Positions 53,336 through 61,624 of a stretch of 64,000 nucleotides of DNA are shown here, one piece after another. Under the pieces are notes generated by a model. That model saw only the letters and a program-made list of their open reading frames with translations, was not told the origin of the DNA and made no database searches. The position numbers and the translations under genes are program-made. Origin of the DNA: Methylocystis hirsuta (GTDB lineage: Bacteria; Pseudomonadota; Alphaproteobacteria; Rhizobiales; Beijerinckiaceae); the NCBI RefSeq assembly GCF_003722355.1, contig NZ_QWDD01000001.1:3091001-3155000 (forward strand), in the 5' to 3' direction. Positions within the stretch are counted from its first letter, which is position 1. Each line of letters starts with the position of its first letter.

Positions 53336-54520
53336 ATGCAAGACGCCGCCGAACGCCCCGCCGTCCTGACGCAAAAAGACGCGCCGGCGCGGCCTTACGT
53401 CGTTTTCGAAGACGGCCGCAGCGACGGACAGGCGCTGCTGTTCGAGGAGCCCGAGGAGATCATCGTGGCGCGCGCGGCGAAAGACGTCGCGGCGGCGTTC
53501 GAACGCATGGAGGCGGCGACAAGGCGCGGCCTCCATCTCGCCGGCTACGCCGGTTACGAGCTCGGCTATGCGCTGGAGCCAAAGTTCGCCGCTCAAGCGA
53601 CGCCCGACGCGCAGACGCCGCTGCTCCTCTTCGGCGCGTTTCGGGCGCCACGGCCCTGGTCGCTGCCGCCTGCCGAGAGCGCGGCGCCGAACATTGCGCT
53701 TTCGCCTGCCTGGACTCAGGAAGAATACACGCAACGATTCAACACGTGCCGAGACTATATTTTCGCCGGCGACGTTTATCAGATCAATCTCACCTTCCCG
53801 CTGTACGGACGCTATGACGGCGATGCGCTGTCGCTGTATCGCGGTCTGCGCAAGCGCCAGCCGGTCGCTTATGGCGGCGTCGTCGCGCTGGAAGCCGAAA
53901 CCGTCGTGTCGCTCTCGCCGGAAGTCTTCTTTGAGGCGCAGGACCGCGACATTCGCGCCCGCCCGATGAAAGGCACCGCGCAGCGCGGCGTGATGCCGAC
54001 CGAAGACATGGCGCGCGCGCAATATCTCGTCGAAGACGAAAAATCGCGCGCCGAAAATCTGATGATCGTCGATCTTCTTCGAAACGATCTGTCGCGGCTC
54101 GCCGTCGTCGGCACGGTGAAAGTGACGGATCTTTTCACCATCCAGACCTATCCGACGCTGCATCAGATGACGTCGGGCATCGAGGCGCGGCTGCGCGACG
54201 ACGTGACGCTGAAGGATCTGTTCACCGGGCTTTTCCCTTGCGGCTCGGTGACCGGCGCGCCCAAGATCCGCGCGATGGAGATCATTCGCGATCTCGAATG
54301 CGCGGCGCGCGGCGTCTATTGCGGGGCGCTCGGCGTCATCGCGCCAGATGGCGACATTCGTTTCAATGTCGCGATCCGCACGCTGACGATCTTTCCGGGC
54401 GGCGACCTCGTCTGCAATGTCGGCTCCGCCATCGTGGCCGATTCCCGCGCGCGCGAAGAGTATGAGGAATGTCTGATCAAGGCGCGCTTCCTGACGGGCG
54501 CGAGAGCGACTTCGGCCTGA
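53336..54520 (+). CDS. pabB: Aminodeoxychorismate synthase component I
   Basis: Converts chorismate and ammonia to aminodeoxychorismate for folate synthesis. The 394 residues carry the chorismate-binding set: YQINLTFPLYG, SPEVFFEAQ, RPMKGTAQRG, NLMIVDLLRNDLSRL, YPTLHQMTSGI and FPCGSVTGAPKIRAMEII. ATG 53336 (MQDAAERP) is chosen over a TTG six codons earlier. The gene ends KARFLTGARATSA, 52 bases into the pabC frame. Related proteins are often a single PabB-PabC fusion, and the frame change here falls exactly at the expected junction. Confidence 0.93.
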   Translation: MQDAAERPAVLTQKDAPARPYVVFEDGRSDGQALLFEEPEEIIVARAAKDVAAAFERMEAATRRGLHLAGYAGYELGYALEPKFAAQATPDAQTPLLLFGAFRAPRPWSLPPAESAAPNIALSPAWTQEEYTQRFNTCRDYIFAGDVYQINLTFPLYGRYDGDALSLYRGLRKRQPVAYGGVVALEAETVVSLSPEVFFEAQDRDIRARPMKGTAQRGVMPTEDMARAQYLVEDEKSRAENLMIVDLLRNDLSRLAVVGTVKVTDLFTIQTYPTLHQMTSGIEARLRDDVTLKDLFTGLFPCGSVTGAPKIRAMEIIRDLECAARGVYCGALGVIAPDGDIRFNVAIRTLTIFPGGDLVCNVGSAIVADSRAREEYEECLIKARFLTGARATSA

Positions 54521-55134
54521 TCGAAACGCTGCTGTGGACGCGCGGCGAAGGCTTTCATCTGCTTGCTGAACATCTCGCGCGGCTTGCGGCGTCGAGCGCC
54601 GCGCTCGGCTTCGCCCATGACGAGGCGCAAGCCCGCGATGCGCTGAACGCCGCTGTCGCGGGGGCGTCGAGCGGACGCCTTCGCGCGCGGCTGGTTCTCG
54701 CGCGCGACGGAACGATCGAAACCAGCGTCACGCCGATCGAACCTATTCCGCCAGGTACAGTCTGGCGCGTCGCCGTCGCCGAGCGGCGCTTCTCTTCCGC
54801 CGATCCGCTGCTACGGCACAAGACGACCCGGCGCGCGCTCTATGAAGACGCGCTCGCCGAAGCGGCGCAGCGCTGCGGGGCCGATGAAGTTCTCTTTCAA
54901 AACGAGCATGACGAGCTGTGCGAAGCGGCCCGCTGCAATCTCTTCGTCCCAGCGAACGAAATTTTGCTGACCCCGCCGCTGTCCTGCGGCCTGCTGCCGG
55001 GAACGCTGCGCGCCGCGCTCATTGCGCAAGGGCGCGCCCGCGAGTCGATCCTGCGGCTTGAAGATATTTCAGGGTCCGAGTTTTTTCTCGGCAATTCGGT
55101 GCGCGGGCTGGTTCGCGCGCGGCTCGTCGATTAA
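54469..55134 (+). CDS. pabC: Aminotransferase class IV, aminodeoxychorismate lyase
   Basis: PLP enzyme that releases 4-aminobenzoate from aminodeoxychorismate. The 221 residues contain FGLIETLLWTRGEGFHLLAEHLARL, the PLP Lys in LLRHKTTRRALYE, NEHDELCEAARCNLFV and GLLPGTLRAALI. It overlaps the end of pabB by 52 bases in a different frame. The homologous part starts at about residue 14 (SDFGLIETL), so the first codons, overlapping pabB, have no counterpart in normal lyases. Either re-initiation or a frameshifted fusion gene fits. Confidence 0.88.
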   Translation: MSDQGALPDGRESDFGLIETLLWTRGEGFHLLAEHLARLAASSAALGFAHDEAQARDALNAAVAGASSGRLRARLVLARDGTIETSVTPIEPIPPGTVWRVAVAERRFSSADPLLRHKTTRRALYEDALAEAAQRCGADEVLFQNEHDELCEAARCNLFVPANEILLTPPLSCGLLPGTLRAALIAQGRARESILRLEDISGSEFFLGNSVRGLVRARLVD

Positions 55135-55151
55135 AGTTTCGACGCTGACCG

Positions 55152-55237
55152 GTCGTCATTGCGAGGAGCGCAGCGACGAAGCAATCGAGCGTCGGGGCAC
55201 ATTCTGGATTACTTCGCCTCCGGCTCGCAATGACGAC
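55152..55237. repeat. Palindromic repeat (GTCGTCATTGCGAG type)
   Basis: An 86-base element bounded by perfect 14-base inverted ends, GTCGTCATTGCGAG at 55152-55165 and CTCGCAATGACGAC at 55224-55237. Inner partial pairing (GAAGCAATC / GATTACTTC) is present. This sequence family is widespread in Rhizobiales intergenic regions. It fills the gap between convergent pabC and the SleB gene and could serve both as a transcript end. Confidence 0.85.
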
Positions 55238-55249
55238 TCACTACGTCGT

Positions 55250-56539
55250 CTACGTCTGACCCGGCTTCAGCCGGTAAAAGATATGGCGTCCGATCACGTC
55301 CATCTTTCTGAGCGCGCGCGCCCAGCGCGGATGGGCGTAATTGGCGTGGTAATGCGTCGAGCGCCCGACGTCGGAAATATAGGTGCGGCCGACCATGACT
55401 TCCTTGGCGACGCGCACCGCCTGTTCCCAGGCGTCGCCTTCGGTGATGCGCAGCGACCTGCCCTCGCAGGCGAAGGAGAACTGGCAGCCGCGATAATGGC
55501 GCCGGTTCTGATAGACGACGCCGCAAACGCTCGACGGATAGAGCCCGCTCTGGACACGGTTGAGCACGACCTGCGCGACGGCGGCCTGCCCGGCCTCCGG
55601 CTCGCTGCGGGCCTCGAAATAGACCGCTTCCGCCAGGCAGCGGGCCTCGCGGCCAAGCTTTTCCGGATCGATCGAAGCGGCGTAATCCGGACGTGACGCG
55701 CTCAACGCCTCGCCCGGCGTCGACAGCGCCAGCGTCGCGCCGGGGAAAGACGACACTTCGATGGGCACGGCGTCCGGCTGCGCCGGCGTCGACGACCCCA
55801 GCGCGACGGCGCGCGGCGTCTGCGGGGATGCGCCATGAAGGGCGCGTTCGGTCTGCGCCTCCCGCCCAATGTCGCGGGGCGCGTCGGCGCCGGTGGGCGT
55901 CGAGATCGACGAACTCTGCGCCGGCGAGGCTGCCGCCATCGACTTTTGCGTCGTCGCCGGCTCTGGCGCGGCGCCCGCATCCGCCTCTTCGAGCGCTTCG
56001 TCGCCCGGGGTCTTGCCGCGAGGCGCAAGCGGCGTCGCCGTCGGCCGAGTCGACTTGCCATCGAGGCCGAAGGAGAGCGGCGGCGACTCGCTTAGCCCTA
56101 AATTCGCCGGCTGCGGCTGGCGGGTCTCGAAACCGGGCCGCATGGCGACCACCGGATCGCCCTTATGCCGCCGATCGACCTGGGGAAAATGCTTCACGTC
56201 GGGCTTGAGATCGACATGCGGCTCGCGCTCGTCGAGAACCGCGCCCTCCTCGGGGCCGCCGACAATGAGGCGCGCCTGCTGAATTTGGGCGCGCGTCTGG
56301 CCATAGAACCCGTAATCGCCGCTCGCCGCCTCGCTGAAGCCGAGCGTCAGCGCCCCTGGCGCGCGCGCCGCGAGCGGAGAAACGCGCCAGTCGGCGACGG
56401 GGTCTTGCCCGGCGACCGCAGTGAAGGAGACCAGCACGCCGACGCCGAGCGCCCATGGCGCCGTTACGCTAAAGACCCAGGGCGCAACCCCTCTGCGCAC
56501 GAAACGCGTTCTCGACTGACGACGCATAGACTGATCCAT
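55250..56539 (-). CDS. SleB-type cell wall hydrolase
   Basis: A 429-residue envelope protein. A membrane anchor or signal segment (VAPWVFSVTAPWALGVGVLVSF) lies near the start. A long Pro/Ala/Ser-rich linker spans roughly residues 90-300. The C-terminal hydrolase_2 domain is CLAEAVYFEARSEPEAGQAA, VAQVVLNRVQSGLYPSSVCGVVYQ and FSFACEGRS, with STHYHANYAHPRW near the end. This domain cleaves peptidoglycan; in non-spore-formers it serves wall remodelling. Start uncertain: ATG at 56539 chosen, others at 56527 and 56560. Confidence 0.9.
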   Translation of the reverse strand: MDQSMRRQSRTRFVRRGVAPWVFSVTAPWALGVGVLVSFTAVAGQDPVADWRVSPLAARAPGALTLGFSEAASGDYGFYGQTRAQIQQARLIVGGPEEGAVLDEREPHVDLKPDVKHFPQVDRRHKGDPVVAMRPGFETRQPQPANLGLSESPPLSFGLDGKSTRPTATPLAPRGKTPGDEALEEADAGAAPEPATTQKSMAAASPAQSSSISTPTGADAPRDIGREAQTERALHGASPQTPRAVALGSSTPAQPDAVPIEVSSFPGATLALSTPGEALSASRPDYAASIDPEKLGREARCLAEAVYFEARSEPEAGQAAVAQVVLNRVQSGLYPSSVCGVVYQNRRHYRGCQFSFACEGRSLRITEGDAWEQAVRVAKEVMVGRTYISDVGRSTHYHANYAHPRWARALRKMDVIGRHIFYRLKPGQT

Positions 56540-56682
56540 GTGCGACGGCGCGTCTGGCAAGGCGCCGCGATTTGCGTCGCTCCGCCCCGGATGCGATCCT
56601 TCGCAAAATCTTATCGTTCATTAGCCTTGCGGAACCGTTGCCGGCGCGGCGCAGCGATCGTGCCAGAATGACGCAATGGCGA

Positions 56683-57099
56683 TCATTCGCCGATCAGATG
56701 CAGCGCGACTTCGCGCCGGCGCCGCCGCCGGCGGTGCTCGAAAAGAAAGACGCCCTGCCAAGTTCCAAGCGCCAGTGCGCCGCCGATGAGGGGGATCGAG
56801 AGCTGCGTCTGGGTGAGCGCGGCGCGGATATGCGCCGGCATGTCGTCGGCGCCTTCCGTATCATGGGCGTAATCCGCGCCTTCGGGCGCGAGCCTTGCGA
56901 ACACGGCTTCGAGATCGCGCAGCACGGTGGGATCGGCGTTTTCCTGAATGAGCAGCGACGCGGAGGTGTGCTGGCAGAAAACCGTCAGCAGCCCCTGCGT
57001 CATGCCGGCGTCGCGCGCAAAGTCGCGGACGGCCTCGGTAAATTCGTAAAATCCGCGCCCGGATGTGTCGATCTGCAGGATTCGGCTCGTTTGTCGCAT
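56683..57099 (-). CDS. yjbQ: YjbQ family protein (UPF0047)
   Basis: A 138-residue conserved enzyme-like protein: GLLTVFCQHTSASLLIQENADP, YAHDTEGADDMPAHIRAALT and GTWQGVFLFEHR, with the His and metal-site residues of the family. E. coli YjbQ has weak thiamine-phosphate synthase activity (family knowledge). The ATG at 57099 (MRQTSRILQ) is chosen; the upstream frame to 57174 lies in the divergent promoter gap. Confidence 0.92.
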   Translation of the reverse strand: MRQTSRILQIDTSGRGFYEFTEAVRDFARDAGMTQGLLTVFCQHTSASLLIQENADPTVLRDLEAVFARLAPEGADYAHDTEGADDMPAHIRAALTQTQLSIPLIGGALALGTWQGVFLFEHRRRRRRREVALHLIGE

Positions 57100-57194
57100 G
57101 GAGCGAATGTGCGAAAGCGCATGGGAAAGTCCAGCCCCGCACGCTTTTTGAACGCTTGTCTTGAATACGCGCAAAGGTTAAGCGCGGCGTAAGG

Positions 57195-57878
57195 ATGGAA
57201 GCTGCAATGTCGGAACTGATCGATACGCTAATGAGCTGGGCCGCGTCGGATACGGGAAAGACGGTCGGCGGGGCGGCGCTGACGGCGCTCGCCTGGGCGG
57301 AAGCGTCCACGGTCGTCGGCGCCGCTTACATGAAGCGGATGATCCCGCTGCGCATCACCGCGATGCTCGGAAATGTGCTCGGCGTGACCCTGGGGCTCAT
57401 CATCGCCAGCCCGCCGACGATCGCCAAACATGCGATCAACCTGCCGCTCAATTTCACCCGCATGCGCGAAATGCGCAAGCTCATCGCCAGCGTGCGCGAA
57501 GCCAACGGCAACGACCTGAACATCGAATGGCTGAAGCCCTTCATGCATCCGCGCACGCTGCGACGCGGCGAAGCGGTCTTCATGAAGGGCGACGACGCCG
57601 ACGAAGCCTTCGTCGTCGTCGAAGGACGCGTCGAAATCGTCGAACGCGGCGCGATTCTCCCGCCCGGCGCGATTTTCGGCGAGATGGCGCTTTTTACGAC
57701 AAACGGCAAACGCACCGCGACGGCGCGCTGCATCGGCGACGTCAGTCTGCTCGTCATCACCTATGAGCAGTTCGAACAGCTCTATTTTCAAAACCCCGAG
57801 TTCGGCCTGTATCTGGTGCGGCTGATCGTGCGCCGCTTCGAGATGAACCACCGCGAGGAAGAGCTGGAGAGCGCGTAA
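57195..57878 (+). CDS. Membrane-anchored cyclic nucleotide-binding domain protein
   Basis: A 227-residue protein. A weakly hydrophobic N-terminal half contains a membrane segment (AMLGNVLGVTLGLIIASPPT). The cyclic-nucleotide-binding fold spans about residues 110-215: LRRGEAVFMKGDDADEAFVVVEGRVEIV, the phosphate-binding cassette PGAIFGEMALFTTNGKRTATARC, and LVITYEQFEQLYFQNP. There is no DNA-binding domain, so it is not a CRP-type regulator. The ligand is probably cAMP or cGMP. An alternative start is ATG 57207. Confidence 0.87.
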   Translation: MEAAMSELIDTLMSWAASDTGKTVGGAALTALAWAEASTVVGAAYMKRMIPLRITAMLGNVLGVTLGLIIASPPTIAKHAINLPLNFTRMREMRKLIASVREANGNDLNIEWLKPFMHPRTLRRGEAVFMKGDDADEAFVVVEGRVEIVERGAILPPGAIFGEMALFTTNGKRTATARCIGDVSLLVITYEQFEQLYFQNPEFGLYLVRLIVRRFEMNHREEELESA

Positions 57879-58231
57879 TACGAAATCCTTTTTGAACGGT
57901 TCGGATGTCATTCCCGACACGCGCTATCGGGAATCTAGGGGCGACATCAACTGAGCGTCGTGTGGTTCCACGCCCCCTCCACCCGCGCGCGGCGAGATGA
58001 CCGGGAAAGGCAGGAAGCGTACGAAGACTCATGAAACATGGTCTCTCGCCAAACTGCTAGAGCTGAACCTACAGCGCAGCGCATAAAGCAATGATTTAGC
58101 TGACATTCTTTGAACTTGACCGCTTGATTTGAGGCTGGGCGGCCCCACATCCGGGGCATCGCCCGCCGCACGCGAAAGACGGCGCTAACGCCGGTCGCGG
58201 CGCGGCTTTTCAGCATCGAGGAGGGTCTGAT
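57879..58231. other. Intergenic stretch: repeat fragment and leader of a 55-residue protein
   Basis: About 350 bases. It holds the short palindromic repeat at 57907-57938 and the leader of the small membrane protein at 58232, with GAGGAGGG just upstream of its ATG. The leader contains GC-rich dyads near 58135-58200 (for example GGCGCTAACGCC). No other gene is seen. Confidence 0.55.
57907..57938. repeat. Short palindromic repeat, partial copy of the 12503 element
   Basis: GTCATTCCCGA at the left edge, with an 8-bp stem ATTCCCGA (57910-57917) / TCGGGAAT (57927-57934) and then CTAGG. It matches the end of the longer element at 12503-12602 and sits 29 bases after the stop of the cyclic-nucleotide-binding gene. 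Confidence 0.65.
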
Positions 58232-58399
58232 ATGGCGCTCGCAGTGCATAGTGGTGCGGAACTCGGCAAGATCATTATGTGGGTCGCTGCCTTTGCGTTC
58301 TTCGTGGTGGTTGCGCTGACCTGGGTTCCAGATTGGATCGCGCCGCAAGGCGAACAGGGCGCGCCCGAAGTCGGCCGCACCGTGAAAATGATCAAGTAA
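58232..58399 (+). CDS. 55-residue single-span membrane protein
   Basis: The frame from ATG 58232 to TAA 58399. The first 13 residues are polar. They are followed by one clear membrane helix (IIMWVAAFAFFVVVALTWVP) and a polar tail with DWIAPQGEQG and GRTVKMIK. GAGGAGGG lies six bases upstream of the ATG and a strong terminator follows, so this is a real, well-expressed single-gene transcript. I do not recognise a family; it lacks the motif of aa3 oxidase subunit IV. It may be a small subunit of a membrane complex. Confidence 0.72.
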   Translation: MALAVHSGAELGKIIMWVAAFAFFVVVALTWVPDWIAPQGEQGAPEVGRTVKMIK

Positions 58400-58416
58400 G
58401 AAAGCCGATGGAAACG

Positions 58417-58445
58417 AAAGGCGCCGCTCGTCTGCGGCGCCTTTT
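58417..58445. terminator. Bidirectional intrinsic terminator
   Basis: Perfect stem GGCGCCGC / GCGGCGCC with loop TCGTCT and flanking AAA / TTTT. It has a T-run rightward (TTTTG) and a T-rich run leftward (TTTCGTTT), so it serves the 55-residue gene and convergent ppdK. Confidence 0.92.
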
Positions 58446-58458
58446 GTTATGGGGCGCC

Positions 58459-61137
58459 TTAGGCCGTGCTCACGGCCTTCTCGCCGAGCGCCGCCTGGGC
58501 GGCGGCGAGCCGCGCGATCGGCACGCGAAACGGCGAGCAGGACACATAGTCGAAGCCGATCTTGTCGAAGAAGGCGACTGAAACCGGATCGCCGCCATGC
58601 TCGCCGCAGACCCCGAGCGTAATTGTCGGATTCGCGGCGCGGGCGCGCTTGCAGCCGAGTTCGACGAGTTCGCCGACGCCTTCCTGATCGATGGTGACGA
58701 ACGGGTCGGCCGGCAGCAGCCCCTTTTCAACATAGGCGTTGAGGAAGGAGCCCGAATCGTCGCGCGAAATGCCGAGCGTCGTTTGCGTCAGGTCGTTGGT
58801 GCCAAAGGAGAAGAAATCCGCCGACGGCGCGATGTCGCCGGCGCGCAGCGCGGCGCGCGGCAATTCGATCATGGTGCCGACATGATAGTTCGGCCTGATC
58901 CCGGTCTCGCCCTCGACGAGCTTCGCCATTTCGGCGACGCGCGTCTTGACGAGATCGAGCTCGGCGCGTGTGAAGACGAGCGGCGCCATGATCTCGATAT
59001 CGACGGGTTCGCCCGTCGACATCGAGGCTTCGATCGCCGCCTCGAAGATCGCGCGCGCCTGCATATCGACGATCTCAGGGAAAATCACCGCGAGCCGCAC
59101 GCCGCGAAAGCCGAGCATCGGATTGAATTCGGAAAGCTGCGCGGCGCGACGGCGCAGCTTCACCGGATCGGCGCCCATCGCCTTCGCCACAGCGGCGATC
59201 TCGGCGTCCGAATGCGGCAGGAATTCATGCAGCGGCGGATCGAGCAGACGGATCGTGACCGGCAGGCCCGACATGATCTCGAACAGCTGCTTGAAATCCT
59301 CGCGCTGCATCGGCAGCAGCTTCGCCAGCGCGAGGCGGCGCCCTTCGGCGTCGTCGGCGAGAATCATCTCGCGCACCGCGACGATGCGCTCGCCTTCGAA
59401 AAACATGTGCTCGGTGCGCGCGAGGCCAATGCCTTCGGCACCGAAACGGCGGGCGGCGCGCGCGTCTGACGGCGTTTCGGCGTTGGCGCGGATTTTCAGC
59501 CGCCGTTTCTGGTCCGCCCAGGACATCAGCACGGCGAATTCGCCGGTGAGCTCCGGCCGCTGCATCTTCACTTCGCCGGCGATCACCTGGCCGGCGGAGC
59601 CGTCGATGGTGATGCGGTCGCCCTTGCCGAAACGCTTGCCGGCGACGGTAAAGCTCTGATCCTCGTAGTCGATGCGCAGCGCGCCGGCGCCCGTGACGCA
59701 GGGCTTGCCCATGCCGCGCGCCACGACGGCGGCGTGCGAGGTCATGCCGCCGCGCGCGGTAAGAATGCCTTCCGCCCCATGCATGCCGCCGATGTCTTCG
59801 GGACTCGTCTCGATGCGCACGAGGATGATCTTGCGGCCGTTCGAGGCGAGCTTCGCGGCTTCTTCCGGATCGAAGACGATTTCGCCGACAGCCGCGCCCG
59901 GCGAGGCGGGCAGACCCGTGGCGAGAATATTGCGCTTCGCGGCGGGATCGATCGTCGGATGCAGCAATTGTTCGAGCGACTGCGGCTCGACGCGCGTGAT
60001 CGCCTCATCCTTGCCGATGAGGCCTTCGCGGGCCATGTCGACGGCGAGTTTGAGCGCCGCGCGCGCGGTGCGTTTGCCGGCGCGCGTCTGCAGCATCCAT
60101 AATTTGCCGCGCTCGACCGTGAACTCCATGTCCTGCATGTCGCGGAAGTGGCGTTCGAGCTTGTCGGCGTATCCCTTGAATTCGGCGAAGATCGCCGGCA
60201 TCGCCGCTTCGAGCGAAATCTTTTCGAAGCCGGAGGCGTGGCTCGCCGACTGGGCGATGGGCTGCGGCGTGCGAATGCCGGCGACGACGTCTTCGCCTTG
60301 CGCATTGATCAGATATTCGCCGTAGAGCTCGCGCACGCCGGTCGAAGGGTTGCGCGTGAAGGCGACGCCGGTCGCCGATTGCGCGCCCATATTGCCAAAC
60401 ACCATCGCCTGAATGCTGACCGCGGTGCCCCAGCTTTCGGGAATGTTATGCAGGCCGCGATAGACGATGGCGCGATTGTTCATCCAGGATGAAAACACCG
60501 CCTTGATCGCGCCGCACAATTGCTCGCGCGGATCCTGCGGGAAGCTCTTGCCGGCGGCCTGTTCGACGATCGCCTTGTATTGCGCGGCGACCTTGCGCCA
60601 ATCGTCGGCCGTCAGCTGCGTATCGAGCGCGAAGCCCTTGCTCTCCTTGATTCTCTCCAGCGCTTCCTCGAACTGGTGATGTTCGACGCCAAGGACGACG
60701 CTAGAATACATTTCGATGAAGCGTCGGTAGCAGTCCCAGGCGAAGCGTTCGTCGCCGGAGTTGCGCGCGATCGCTTCCACCGTCTCGTCGTTGAGACCGA
60801 GATTGAGCACCGTGTCCATCATCCCCGGCATTGAGGCGCGGGCGCCCGAACGCACCGAGACGAGCAGCGGCTGCTGCGGATCTTCGAAGGCGTGCCCGGC
60901 GATGCGGCCGATATCGGCAAGCGCTGCGTCGACCTGCCCGGCGAGATCGGCGGGAAAGGTCTTGCCGTTGGTGTAAAAAAAGGCGCAGACCTCGGTGGTG
61001 ATGGTGAAGCCGGGCGGCACTGGCAGTCCGAGCGCCGCCATTTCAGCGAGATTCGCCCCTTTGCCGCCCAAAAGCTCTTTCATCGACGCCGATCCCTCGG
61101 ACCGACCGGCGCTGAAACTATACACCCACTTGGTCAT
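58459..61137 (-). CDS. ppdK: Pyruvate, phosphate dikinase
   Basis: Interconverts pyruvate, ATP and phosphate with phosphoenolpyruvate, AMP and pyrophosphate. The 892 residues (normal length) carry the ATP-grasp start KELLGGKGANLAEMAALGLPVPPGF, the phosphohistidine domain GGMTSHAAVVARGMGKPCVTG, and the PEP-binding barrel with GTNDLTQTTLGISRDDSG and LGVCGEHGGDP. The ATG at 61137 (MTKWVYSF) is the family start; the upstream frame to 61251 is Ala/Pro/Arg-rich. In serine-cycle bacteria it may adjust PEP supply (inference). Confidence 0.97.
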   Translation of the reverse strand: MTKWVYSFSAGRSEGSASMKELLGGKGANLAEMAALGLPVPPGFTITTEVCAFFYTNGKTFPADLAGQVDAALADIGRIAGHAFEDPQQPLLVSVRSGARASMPGMMDTVLNLGLNDETVEAIARNSGDERFAWDCYRRFIEMYSSVVLGVEHHQFEEALERIKESKGFALDTQLTADDWRKVAAQYKAIVEQAAGKSFPQDPREQLCGAIKAVFSSWMNNRAIVYRGLHNIPESWGTAVSIQAMVFGNMGAQSATGVAFTRNPSTGVRELYGEYLINAQGEDVVAGIRTPQPIAQSASHASGFEKISLEAAMPAIFAEFKGYADKLERHFRDMQDMEFTVERGKLWMLQTRAGKRTARAALKLAVDMAREGLIGKDEAITRVEPQSLEQLLHPTIDPAAKRNILATGLPASPGAAVGEIVFDPEEAAKLASNGRKIILVRIETSPEDIGGMHGAEGILTARGGMTSHAAVVARGMGKPCVTGAGALRIDYEDQSFTVAGKRFGKGDRITIDGSAGQVIAGEVKMQRPELTGEFAVLMSWADQKRRLKIRANAETPSDARAARRFGAEGIGLARTEHMFFEGERIVAVREMILADDAEGRRLALAKLLPMQREDFKQLFEIMSGLPVTIRLLDPPLHEFLPHSDAEIAAVAKAMGADPVKLRRRAAQLSEFNPMLGFRGVRLAVIFPEIVDMQARAIFEAAIEASMSTGEPVDIEIMAPLVFTRAELDLVKTRVAEMAKLVEGETGIRPNYHVGTMIELPRAALRAGDIAPSADFFSFGTNDLTQTTLGISRDDSGSFLNAYVEKGLLPADPFVTIDQEGVGELVELGCKRARAANPTITLGVCGEHGGDPVSVAFFDKIGFDYVSCSPFRVPIARLAAAQAALGEKAVSTA

Positions 61138-61359
61138 ACCTATTTCGTCCGGCGAGAGAGGCGGGCGCGGGACGCGCCGCGCCTTGGCGGTCTTGGGCGC
61201 TTCCGGCCGCGCCTCGGCGGCCGCCGACGCCCCGCCTGCGCGGATCATCAAGCGCGCCGGAAGTTACGCTCAAATGACGCGCATCCACAAGTTGGCGCAT
61301 GACTCCTCGGGCGCTATTTTGGCCGGTGATCGAAGAAATCCAGCCGAGGTCGCGCAGTG

Positions 61360-61548
61360 ATGAAAAGCGAACAGGATGACGCGCCGCGCCCCGCGGCTTT
61401 CGAGATCGGCCAGCCGCTCGATCTTCTGTCCGTCGCCGAACTCGACGAACGCATCGAGCGACTGCGGCAGGAGATCGCCCGGCTCGAGGCCAAGCGCGCG
61501 GCGAAACAGGCGGCGAGCGCGGCGGCGGAAGCGTTTTTTAAGAAGTAG
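61360..61548 (+). CDS. DUF1192 family small protein
   Basis: A 62-residue protein. After a disordered start comes LDLLSVAELDERIERLRQEI and an Ala/Lys/Glu-rich coiled coil (ARLEAKRAAKQAASAAAEAF). This is the DUF1192 pattern found across alphaproteobacteria, often near PEP or murein genes. Start ATG 61360, with an overlapping GTG three bases earlier. Function unknown. Confidence 0.9.
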   Translation: MKSEQDDAPRPAAFEIGQPLDLLSVAELDERIERLRQEIARLEAKRAAKQAASAAAEAFFKK

Positions 61549-61624
61549 GGCTTTAGCACAAAAAAGGCTTTACCTGCTCCGGCAGCCGTGCTCACTTACT
61601 GATATTTGCTAGGGAGTTTTGTAA

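Noticed and set aside
58232..58399. Naming the 55-residue protein cytochrome oxidase subunit IV (aa3 type)
   Set aside because: It has the right size and one span but lacks the expected N-terminal motif, and no oxidase genes are nearby.
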